In this document: positions 25,985 through 33,069 of the stretch, one piece after another
Position numbering within the stretch: the stretch's first letter is position 1
Layout: each line of letters begins with the position of its first letter
Assembly (NCBI GenBank): GCA_947594425.1
Contig: CANQED010000012.1
Span: forward strand, 1-64,000
Reading direction: 5' to 3'
DNA: 64,000 bases
DNA from: an uncultured Ruminiclostridium sp.
Lineage (GTDB): Bacteria; Bacillota; Clostridia; Oscillospirales; Ruminococcaceae
Notes under the pieces: model-generated
The model's input: only the letters and a program-made list of their open reading frames with translations
What the model was told of the DNA's origin: nothing
Database searches by the model: none
Program-made: the position numbers and the translations under genes

Positions 25985-28181
25985 ACTATACAAGCTCGTA
26001 AAGAGCAAATTGACCGTTATCCTCTTTGCGGTACTGTTTACGCTAAATCTCGCCTCGGCGCTAAGCTATGATCCCGTCGAGGGTGTGCCGGACGAATGTA
26101 TACGCCGGATACAGCGTGAGTATCTTATTGCCGACAGTCAAAGTAAGCTTGAAATTGCGAGAAATACGGCAAACGAATATATAAAGAACAACGCCGCGGA
26201 GCTTATTTTTCCGGATAAGACATTTGAGGCAGAGCTGGAGAAGACGAAAAATTACCAAGATACAATGACCCGCTTAAGAGAGACTGCCATGCAAAACGCC
26301 AAGCCGACTGTCTTTATGAAAGCAGGCAGCTTTGAACAGCAAAGCAATTTAAATCTTGCCGCAGCGTATGAAAATGTATCGGATAATGTTCCGTCATATT
26401 ACCCTACATACGGTACACAGCTTTATATAAACAGCGAATTTACCGATATTTTAATGCTGCTGCTTATTCTGACGGGCGCGGTCGTGATCTGCGGTCGGGA
26501 TAAAATGAACGGTATGGCAATAGTGATAAGGCAGACCCCAAAGGGCAGGATCTATACTGCTGTCGGCAAGCTGTTTTCGATGCTTACACTTACTGTAATT
26601 TCGGGGGCGGCGCTTTACGGCTCGCAGCTTCTTGTCGGGGCGGTTCGATTTGGCTTAGGCGATCTTTCCCGCTGCATACAGTCGATACCTCAGTTTATAC
26701 TATGCAACATTGATATGACTGTCGGGCAGTATCTTATAATACATTTCTTGATCAAGGTCGCGGCGTTTTGTGCCGTTGCAGCTTTGCTTATGATGATCTG
26801 CACCTATTTTAAAAGCATAATTCTTTTCTTCACCTCGGCGGCAATTATCGGCGGTGTATCTGTGGCGCTGTATCTTACTATTGAGGATATTTCCGCCTAC
26901 AATTCTTTTAAATATCTTAATCTTGTCTGCCTTACTCAGCCTCAGCATTTGTTTTCAAGGTATCTTGACCTGAATATTTTCTCAAAACCGATAAACACAC
27001 AGACCGCCTGTCTTGCGGCTATCGGTGTGATCCTTGCGGCTGCCGCCGTGTTTTATTGTATGATATTCTGCACAAGACGTGCGGCGGGCAAAGGGCAGAA
27101 CAACCTTATACCCAAGCTGCAAATAAAGCGAAAACTTACCGCCGATCTTTTTATAAACGAATGTTATAAAGTTTTTATATCGAACAAAGCTCTCGCGGTG
27201 TTTGCGGCTTTAGCCGTTATCCAATTATACGGCTTTTTTAATATGACCGCCGAATACGATTCCGACCAAAAGAGATATGACAGTTATGTTGAGCAGATAG
27301 GCGGCGAGGTGACCGATGAAACTTTTACCTTTCTTGAAAATGAACAGCTGATATTTGAACAGGTAAATCGGGAAAGGGACGAACTTTTATCTCGAGAACC
27401 GTCCGATAACGAGTGGGGATCGTATGCCGAGCAGCTGCGGCAAACGGAAAATAAGCTTAAATATAAAGACGCATTTGATAAAATTTATAATCATGCAGAG
27501 TATATTGCAAACAGCGATAAAAATTTGCAGATAGTGTTTGAGGAAGGGCTTTCCCGTTTGCTTGGGGTAAACGGCACGGATCACGATATACTAATGGCGC
27601 TTATAGCTATGCTTGCGCTCGCGCTGTGCATTTCCCCGATATATGCAGCGGACAGGCAAAAGGGAATATCCAAGCTGCTGCAAACCACCGTAAAGGGGCG
27701 CGGCAGTCTATTTGCGGATGACAGTGTAATAGGAGTGATATTATCTCTTTTGGTGTATTTTGCTGTTTGGCTGCCCGAGCTTATCTTTGTGATAAACAAC
27801 TACAGGATAGAATACCTCGACGCTCCTGTGCAAAGCATTAACGGGCTTGAAAATATAAGCGGAGATACTACTATACTGGGCTATATCATTTTGGTATACC
27901 TGCTGCGCCTTATATCGGCTGTCGTGTGTGGTTTTGCTATGCTTTGCGTGTCAAGGCTCTCCGCAAATCTTATTGCGGCACTGTCGGCGAATATGCTGTT
28001 ATTTGTCCTGCCGCCTTCATCAAGCCTTGCGGCAAGCGGTGCGGCAAAAGTTTGGATATCCCCGTATATTGCGGGCACACCCGCAAGAGATGCAGATCTT
28101 GCAAATTTGGCATTTACCGTCGCTGTTATTCTGCTTATATGTGCGGGAGGAATGTTAGGCCGCAAATTATTACGATCATAA
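25965..28181 (+). CDS. ABC-2 type permease, duplicated
   Basis: A 738-residue membrane protein overlapping the ATPase gene by 20 bp; GGAGG precedes the ATG at 25965. It holds two ABC-2 permease halves: each begins with a helix, a large extracellular loop (about residues 45-160 and 430-540) and then five or so membrane helices. The second half starts after RKLTADLFINECYKVFISNK (about residue 395). Full-length fusions of two permease halves in one chain are common among Clostridial exporters. The substrate is not apparent; the nearby lipoproteins and small secreted proteins are candidates for partners or cargo. Confidence 0.85.
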   Translation: MKIIGYELYKLVKSKLTVILFAVLFTLNLASALSYDPVEGVPDECIRRIQREYLIADSQSKLEIARNTANEYIKNNAAELIFPDKTFEAELEKTKNYQDTMTRLRETAMQNAKPTVFMKAGSFEQQSNLNLAAAYENVSDNVPSYYPTYGTQLYINSEFTDILMLLLILTGAVVICGRDKMNGMAIVIRQTPKGRIYTAVGKLFSMLTLTVISGAALYGSQLLVGAVRFGLGDLSRCIQSIPQFILCNIDMTVGQYLIIHFLIKVAAFCAVAALLMMICTYFKSIILFFTSAAIIGGVSVALYLTIEDISAYNSFKYLNLVCLTQPQHLFSRYLDLNIFSKPINTQTACLAAIGVILAAAAVFYCMIFCTRRAAGKGQNNLIPKLQIKRKLTADLFINECYKVFISNKALAVFAALAVIQLYGFFNMTAEYDSDQKRYDSYVEQIGGEVTDETFTFLENEQLIFEQVNRERDELLSREPSDNEWGSYAEQLRQTENKLKYKDAFDKIYNHAEYIANSDKNLQIVFEEGLSRLLGVNGTDHDILMALIAMLALALCISPIYAADRQKGISKLLQTTVKGRGSLFADDSVIGVILSLLVYFAVWLPELIFVINNYRIEYLDAPVQSINGLENISGDTTILGYIILVYLLRLISAVVCGFAMLCVSRLSANLIAALSANMLLFVLPPSSSLAASGAAKVWISPYIAGTPARDADLANLAFTVAVILLICAGGMLGRKLLRS

Positions 28182-28188
28182 GCATGCG

Positions 28189-28304
28189 GGAGATGATATA
28201 TTCATTAAAGAAGCGACCTTACCTACACCTTTACCGAGCGCGGCGGCGCGTGCCAACTTTCCGCATATGCGGTAAAGGCGGAGGATGTCAGCGAGCTGAA
28301 ATAA
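28189..28304 (+). pseudogene. Fragment of a lipoprotein paralogue
   Basis: These bases repeat, at nucleotide level, the last ~110 bp of the lipoprotein gene at 21519-22685 (TTCATTAAAGAAGCGACCTTA and the GGCGGTGCGTGCC region) with a deletion of about 15 bp that breaks the frame. The last codons would read GGACQLSAYAVKAEDVSELK, a diverged copy of the original ending. It is the tail of a deleted paralogous gene and shows that this cassette was once longer or was rearranged. Confidence 0.7.
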
Positions 28305-28355
28305 GGGATACTTGTTAAAATATAATAGCGCCGATAATGACGGCGCAAAAGCTAA

Positions 28356-28627
28356 AACCGACTTCGAGTGAAGTCGGTTTTGTCTGTCGAAAAAGGTTTT
28401 AATAAAAAATATCATGCTAAAATATTCTGAAGAAAAAGACGGGGTTGCACTGCCGCCGTTCGGCGGACAGTTTACGCTCATTTCTCTTATTGCTGTCGCA
28501 ATCCGAGAAATAAGCTACGGGGTAAAAACATCAGGTTTTTGCCCCCATTTGAGATAAGTTTCAGCTTCGGAAAACACCGCAAGGTGTTTTTCGACAAGCT
28601 GAACCGACTTCGCGTGAAGTCGGTTTT
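28356..28627 (+). mobile_element. Terminator-associated repeat element, copy A
   Basis: A core of about 220 bp (28382-28601) starts near CTGTCGAAAAAGG and ends TTTTTCGACAAGCTG, so the ends are inverted repeats around TGTCGAAAAA. Both sides carry a 26 nt direct repeat of a terminator hairpin (28356-28381 and 28602-28627) with one mismatch. The core contains the hairpins GCCGCCGTTCGGCGG and AACACCGCAAGGTGTT. Copies B and C share the core ends and internal segments but are flanked by different terminators. It encodes no protein, so it would need an outside enzyme to move. The gap 28305-28658 holds nothing else. Confidence 0.6.
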
Positions 28628-28658
28628 TTATTTTCAAGGTCAAAGTGCAGCAATACAT

Positions 28659-29000
28659 CTACAGCATCGTTAAAAGCTGCTTTCGCTTTTTCTCGAACTC
28701 TTCTCCGCTTATAACACCCTGCTCATACAGCTCATTGTATTTGTCTATCTCGTTCGCGGCGTCGAAAGGCTTGCGTTCGTGACCTAATGCGTCTATAATG
28801 ACCTTTATCGCGTTCTTATTAGGCAAGCATGCTATATGTATAGTTGCAAACGGCCAAAGTAAAAATCCGTATAACCACCATACAGCAAAACGGTATCCCT
28901 TTACCTCGGCGATATTTGCCGGAATAATTGCCAATGCAGCGGCTATTGCTAAATATATAATGATATAAAGAAGATATTTCCAATCAAACACAAAAAGCAC
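28659..29000 (-). CDS. SHOCT-domain membrane protein
   Basis: A 113-residue protein with two membrane helices (WKYLLYIIIYLAIAAALAII and FAVWWLYGFLLWPFATIHIA) and a C-terminal SHOCT-type segment (EIDKYNELYEQGVISGEEFE, then KKRKQLL) of about 30 residues. SHOCT modules are short oligomerisation pieces found at the ends of many small proteins. Its own function is unknown. A strong sigma-A promoter (29044-29072) lies upstream, diverging from an XRE regulator gene whose likely operator overlaps this region. Confidence 0.8.
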   Translation of the reverse strand: MLFVFDWKYLLYIIIYLAIAAALAIIPANIAEVKGYRFAVWWLYGFLLWPFATIHIACLPNKNAIKVIIDALGHERKPFDAANEIDKYNELYEQGVISGEEFEKKRKQLLTML

Positions 29001-29043
29001 CTCTTGTTGTCGTTTTTAGTCTAATATGACTATTTCAATTTAT

Positions 29044-29072
29044 ATTATAATCTAATTACGCTTATTTGTCAA
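29044..29072 (-). promoter_or_regulatory. Sigma-A promoter of the SHOCT gene
   Basis: Minus-strand TTGACA (29067-29072), 17 bp, TATAAT (29044-29049). A near-palindrome TAGTC-N6-GACTA (29017-29032) lies just downstream and another TTTTAGTC half-site lies upstream near 29077-29084; both are candidate binding sites for the divergent XRE regulator. Confidence 0.8.
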
Positions 29073-29119
29073 GCTCTTTTAGTCATTTATGGTAATATTT
29101 TTTAAAAGGGGGTATTCTT

Positions 29120-29449
29120 ATTCCGTTTTATCAAAGAATAAGAGATCTGCGCGAGGACGCGGACAAAACGCAGTCGGATATCGCGGATTATCTGTGTACT
29201 ACAGCGCAATATTATGGGAAATACGAGAAAGGCGAAAGAGAGCTGCCGTTTTCGAGGGCGATAAAATTAGCCGAGTATTATGGTGTCAGTTTAGATTATA
29301 TCGCGGGAAGAACGAATGTAAAAATGATCCGCTCCGACACAACGCTTACCGAGGACGAGGCAAATATGCTTGAGATGTTTCACAACCTGTCCGAGCGAAA
29401 TAAAGGAAAGGTCGAGCTGTTTATCAGCCAGCTTTCGGGGAAAGTGTGA
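29120..29449 (+). CDS. XRE family regulator with ATT start codon
   Basis: The frame reads (I/M)PFYQRIRDLREDADKTQS, then DIADYLCTTAQYYGKYEKGE, a classic XRE helix-turn-helix (residues about 4-60), followed by YGVSLDYIAGRTN and a helical C-terminal part, 109 residues in all. No ATG, GTG or TTG exists at the proper place; relatives start M-x-x-Y-x-RIRDLRED. A strong AAAGGGGGT site precedes ATT codons at 29114 and 29120, so initiation at ATT is the simplest explanation, or the ATG has mutated. It diverges from the SHOCT gene and likely regulates it. Confidence 0.7.
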   Translation: MPFYQRIRDLREDADKTQSDIADYLCTTAQYYGKYEKGERELPFSRAIKLAEYYGVSLDYIAGRTNVKMIRSDTTLTEDEANMLEMFHNLSERNKGKVELFISQLSGKV

Positions 29450-29527
29450 TGTGATATAAAGGTTCACATAACACCCGCCTGCTGCGGCTGCGGAAGGCTT
29501 AAAGAGAGATATACGTTTAAGAACTAT

Positions 29528-29560
29528 AAAAGCTGCCGTAATCTATCGACAGCTTTTTTA
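29528..29560 (+). terminator. Rho-independent terminator
   Basis: Stem AAAAGCTG (29528-29535) and CAGCTTTT (29550-29557) followed by further Ts. It follows the XRE gene and faces the convergent ATPase gene, serving either strand. The 29450-29527 stretch shows no clear gene. Confidence 0.65.
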
Positions 29561-29561
29561 A

Positions 29562-30761
29562 TTATTCGTTTTCATTAAGCAGAAAATCCGAAAGCTTTAC
29601 GATTTTTACCCCGTCTACATTTCCCACAGCCAATTCGTCCATTGTCACTACATATTTTGGATAGTGGTCTTTTATCTCCAAGAGGTTAGCGATCTCTCTG
29701 TCCGAATTTTCGGGGAGACTGCGGCAGACCTGCACATAGAGCCGCTCGTCTCGGCGCACCGCCGTAAAATCTATCTCCTTTGTTTCGTTCTTTCCGATAT
29801 ACACCTCATAGCCGCGCCTTAACAGCTCAAAATATACTATATTTTCGAGCATAGCGCTGACGGATCTTGGGTCAAATCCCATTATGCAATATTTAAGCGA
29901 CGCGTCGGCGAGATAAAACTTCTCTTGGGTTTTAAGCACGGCCTTTCCCTGAAGGTCATACCTGCGGCAGCGATAGATTATGAACGCCTTTTCCAGCCAC
30001 TCGAGATAATTATATACTGCCTCTACCGAAAGAGAACGCCCCTCGCTCTTAATAAATTTTACGATAGAATTTGCGGAAAAGGTTTTACCGACGTTCTCCA
30101 CTACATATCTCACCACGCGGTCAAACAGGTCGTAATTAGTTATCTTGTGACGGCGCACAATGTCGTTGGTTATTACCGAGTGATATATCCCCTCGACTAT
30201 CTGATACGCTGTGCCGTCGTCAAAATCTCCGAGCGCGACCATGGGAAAACCGCCCGTTCTGATATAGTCGTTCATAAGCTCGTCTATAGATTTGCCGCTT
30301 GACTTTTTAAACTCGATATATTCCGCAAAAGACAGCGTAAATACGGGGATGAGTATATATCTGCCGCTTAAATAGGTGGATATCTCACTTGACATAAGCT
30401 TAGCATTAGAGCCCGTGACATATATATCCGCATTGTGATTTTCTAAAAGGCTGTTGACGGCTTTCTCCCAGCCCGATACCTCCTGCACCTCGTCAAGCAA
30501 AATATAATATTTGCCCGTGCGGGTCATCTGATTTTTTATCGAGTTATACATCTCCTTATCGTTAAGCTCGATATCGAGCTCTTCGGATGTGTACCGCACG
30601 GTTATTATATTCTCCTGCGCGACCCCGCTCTTGCAAAGGTCATCGTACAGCATATCAAGGATGGTGGATTTGCCGCAGCGGCGCACCCCCGCCAATATCT
30701 TTACAAGCGGGACGTCACGGTATTTTTTCAATAAATCGATATAATAAGGTCTCGGTATCAT
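29562..30761 (-). CDS. AAA_14/DUF4143 family ATPase
   Basis: A 399-residue protein with an N-terminal ATPase domain (Walker A AGVRRCGKST, Walker B YYILLDEVQE, sensor VTGSNAKL) and a C-terminal DUF4143 nuclease-like domain (about residues 200-360, with SANSIVKFIKSEGRSLSVEA and YFELLRRGYEVYIGKNETKE, then IDFTA). The GKNETKEIDF stretch recalls the PD-(D/E)xK nuclease fold. This is the common AAA_14 family, whose role is still unclear; some members have been linked to DNA or cell-envelope handling. I chose ATG at 30761 after AGGAGG. Its promoter overlaps a 41 bp tandem repeat array. Confidence 0.85.
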   Translation of the reverse strand: MIPRPYYIDLLKKYRDVPLVKILAGVRRCGKSTILDMLYDDLCKSGVAQENIITVRYTSEELDIELNDKEMYNSIKNQMTRTGKYYILLDEVQEVSGWEKAVNSLLENHNADIYVTGSNAKLMSSEISTYLSGRYILIPVFTLSFAEYIEFKKSSGKSIDELMNDYIRTGGFPMVALGDFDDGTAYQIVEGIYHSVITNDIVRRHKITNYDLFDRVVRYVVENVGKTFSANSIVKFIKSEGRSLSVEAVYNYLEWLEKAFIIYRCRRYDLQGKAVLKTQEKFYLADASLKYCIMGFDPRSVSAMLENIVYFELLRRGYEVYIGKNETKEIDFTAVRRDERLYVQVCRSLPENSDREIANLLEIKDHYPKYVVTMDELAVGNVDGVKIVKLSDFLLNENE

Positions 30762-30780
30762 ATTATCGCCTCCTATATAT

Positions 30781-30809
30781 AGTATACCGAAAAACTTTTG
30801 AAATATCAA
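30781..30809 (-). promoter_or_regulatory. Sigma-A-like promoter of the ATPase gene
   Basis: Minus-strand TTGATA (30804-30809), 17 bp, TATACT (30781-30786). The -35 box lies inside the first unit of the tandem repeat array, so protein bound to the repeats could block it. Confidence 0.7.
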
Positions 30810-30938
30810 TAGTTTTTACCGAAATTCCGAAAAAACTTTCATAAAATCAATAGTTTTTTCCGAAATTCCGAAAAAACTTTCCGAAAATCAGAAGTTTTTA
30901 TCGAAATTCCGAAAAAACTTTTCAAAATTATAAGGTTT
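30787..30938 (-). repeat. 41 bp tandem repeat array upstream of the ATPase
   Basis: Four units start at 30787, 30827, 30868 and 30909 (40, 41, 41 and a partial ~30 bp). Each begins CCGAAAAAACTTT and ends in a TCGAAATT-type stretch. Unit junctions form inverted repeats (AGTTTTT...AAAAACT). The array covers the -35 box of the ATPase promoter and resembles an operator array. Confidence 0.7.
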
Positions 30939-30999
30939 TCTCTCTCTGCATGGAGCGAATATTTTTGCTGCAAAAAAAATTAAATTTTTTTAAATCCAC

Positions 31000-31032
31000 T
31001 GTAACAAATCGGGCAAAAAAAGGATTATATAA
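31000..31032 (+). promoter_or_regulatory. Candidate ECF-type promoter 3
   Basis: TGTAACA (31000-31006), 15 bp, GGATTATATAATT (31022-31034). The -10-like block matches the ones at 17630 and 20686, while the -35-like block differs in the middle two bases. It lies about 50 bp before the ABC ATPase at 31080. Confidence 0.4.
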
Positions 31033-31079
31033 TTAGAAAAACTTTTTTGCTTTAATTTTATCTTTAAGGGAGGCAAAAA

Positions 31080-31928
31080 ATGCAGCTTTCAATTTCAAAC
31101 CTTACAAAGTCCTATCGGCACAAAAAAGCCCTCGACGGGTTTTCGCTGACGCTCGGCGAGGGGGTGTACGGCATACTCGGTCCTAACGGCGCGGGTAAGT
31201 CCACCCTCATAAATTCTCTTACCGGGATAATAAAGCCCGACAGCGGCAACATCTCGTTTAGCGGCAAGAGCGGCGGCGATTATCTTTCGCACCTCGGATT
31301 TTTGCCGCAAAATCAAGATTTTTACCACAATTTTACCGCGCGCGAACTTATACTGTATATGATGAAGCTTAAAGATTTCAAATGCCCCGACCCTAAGGGC
31401 TATGCCGACGAAATACTGAAAAAGGTCAATCTCTACGACGACCGCAATAAGAAAATAGGCGCGCATTCGGGCGGAATGAAACAGCGGCTGGGTATCGCTC
31501 AGGCTATCATAGGAGAACCCGAGGTGCTGATATTTGACGAGCCTACCGCGGGGCTTGACCCTAAGGAGCGTATTCGTTTTCGCAACGTTATCTCTTCTCT
31601 TGCAAACGATAAGATAGTTATTTTAGCGACCCATATCGTCACCGATATAGCCTTTATCGCCAAGACGGTGGTGCTTATGGACAAGGGTAAGATCATCCGC
31701 ACGGGAACGCAGGGAGAGCTCTGCGCCGAGCTTTGCGACAAGGTGTGGGAGCTTGACGCCGATTATGATACCGTTATGCGCCTTATGAAAGAAAGCCGCG
31801 TCAGCAACGTGTTAGGGATAGACGACTATTACCGCGTAAGAGTGATAGACGACGACAGACCCGACGGCGCGGTAAACGTACAGCCAAACCTTGAAGATGT
31901 CTGCATCTTCCATTTCGGGGAGATGTGA
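31080..31928 (+). CDS. ABC transporter ATP-binding protein
   Basis: A 282-residue ATPase with Walker A GPNGAGKST, Q-loop LPQNQDFYHNFTA, signature HSGGMKQRL, Walker B VLIFDEP and H-loop ATHIV. It is paralogous to the ATPase at 25226 (same NFTA and SGGMKQR wording). The last 60 residues extend past the usual core. It starts with ATG at 31080 after AAGGGAGG. With the two following permease genes it forms an ABC-2 exporter; the candidate ECF-type promoter upstream could place it under the sigma factor at 19368. Confidence 0.9.
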   Translation: MQLSISNLTKSYRHKKALDGFSLTLGEGVYGILGPNGAGKSTLINSLTGIIKPDSGNISFSGKSGGDYLSHLGFLPQNQDFYHNFTARELILYMMKLKDFKCPDPKGYADEILKKVNLYDDRNKKIGAHSGGMKQRLGIAQAIIGEPEVLIFDEPTAGLDPKERIRFRNVISSLANDKIVILATHIVTDIAFIAKTVVLMDKGKIIRTGTQGELCAELCDKVWELDADYDTVMRLMKESRVSNVLGIDDYYRVRVIDDDRPDGAVNVQPNLEDVCIFHFGEM

Positions 31929-31929
31929 T

Positions 31930-33069
31930 ATGATACTTTACGAGCTGAAAAAATACATACTTAAACCCTCGGTATTTGTCTGCTTAATAATATTTGCCGT
32001 TGTGAACTTTGTAAAATTTTTCGAGCTGTACTACAATTTCGGAGGAGGAAGAGGTCAGCTTGCGGATAACAGCGCCGGTGCGGGCGTTATCGAGCTGTAT
32101 GAAAAATACGGCGGGACTATCACTGATGAAAAGATAGCGGGGCTGAAAGCCGACCTTGACTTTGCCGAAAAGAGCTTTGCCGAAAACGGCATTACCGAGG
32201 AAGCAAGCGACAAGTTTTACACCGGGTACGCTTACGGCGACAAAAACATGATAAGCGCTATCATCAAAAAATACCAAAGTGCGATACTTTATGAAAACAC
32301 CGCGAACGAACTATCGCAAAAGGCGGACGATAACGCGAGATTTTTCGCGGGCAAGAATGATTATGAACAGCGCAAAAACGAGCTTATCCGCGACACCTTC
32401 GGCGGGCGGTATATCGGACAATGCGTGAGAAGCAACGGGTGGGAAACGCTGTTTGACTTTAAGTTTTCCGCTATACTCACCATGCTGCTTATCGCGCTTA
32501 TGCTCTCCCCGATATTTGCGGGAGAACGCGCGGACGGCTTTGACCGACTTATAATATCGTCGGGAAAGCGCGGCGCGGCGATACGCTCAAAGCTGCTCAC
32601 GGCGGGGATCGTCGCGTTTACGGTCACGCTGATATTCTTTATTTTAGATGTGAGCTATACCTTTACGGTGTACGGGCTCAGCTGCTTTGACGCGCCGCTT
32701 TATGCGATATATCCTAACGCCCCGCTAAACGTCACTTTGCTCGGAGCGTTGGCAACGGCGTTTATTATGAGGCTTGCGGCTATGCTGTTTATGGCGGCGT
32801 GTGTTGTGCTTATCTCCTCGTTTTGCAAAAACACCGGCGCGGCGCTTATCATATCGGTGCTGTTCGGCGCGGCGCTTGTCGTGCTGACCGAGCTTTTGCC
32901 GAGCGCGTTCAACCCGTTAGAGCTTGTATATTCGAGCGAGTTTTTCTCAAATTTTGACACGGTAGATCTTTTCGGCTTGCCGTGCTTACAGCTGTTTGCC
33001 TCGATAGGCTTTACGCTGCTGCTTACCTTAGCCGCGGGAGCGGTTACGGCGATAAGGGGGCTTAGATAA
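31930..33069 (+). CDS. ABC-2 type permease
   Basis: A 379-residue membrane protein: N-terminal helix (FVCLIIFAVVNFVKFFELYY), a large extracellular loop of about 110 residues (about 38-150), then five or six helices (FSAILTMLLIALMLSPIFAG and others) in the ABC-2 pattern. I chose ATG 31930, which starts one base after the ATPase stop, over a start 13 codons upstream. Its stop overlaps the next gene's ATG (TAATG). It pairs with the larger permease encoded downstream, so the transporter is probably a heterodimer of two permeases with one ATPase. Confidence 0.85.
   Translation: MILYELKKYILKPSVFVCLIIFAVVNFVKFFELYYNFGGGRGQLADNSAGAGVIELYEKYGGTITDEKIAGLKADLDFAEKSFAENGITEEASDKFYTGYAYGDKNMISAIIKKYQSAILYENTANELSQKADDNARFFAGKNDYEQRKNELIRDTFGGRYIGQCVRSNGWETLFDFKFSAILTMLLIALMLSPIFAGERADGFDRLIISSGKRGAAIRSKLLTAGIVAFTVTLIFFILDVSYTFTVYGLSCFDAPLYAIYPNAPLNVTLLGALATAFIMRLAAMLFMAACVVLISSFCKNTGAALIISVLFGAALVVLTELLPSAFNPLELVYSSEFFSNFDTVDLFGLPCLQLFASIGFTLLLTLAAGAVTAIRGLR

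Noticed and set aside
29450-29560. Cys-rich short frame after the XRE gene (ACCGCGRLKERYTF region)
   Set aside because: It has no start codon or ribosome site and runs through a terminator into the neighbouring gene.
30787-30938. CRISPR-like repeats
   Set aside because: The 41 bp units are contiguous without spacers, and no cas gene is present in the window.
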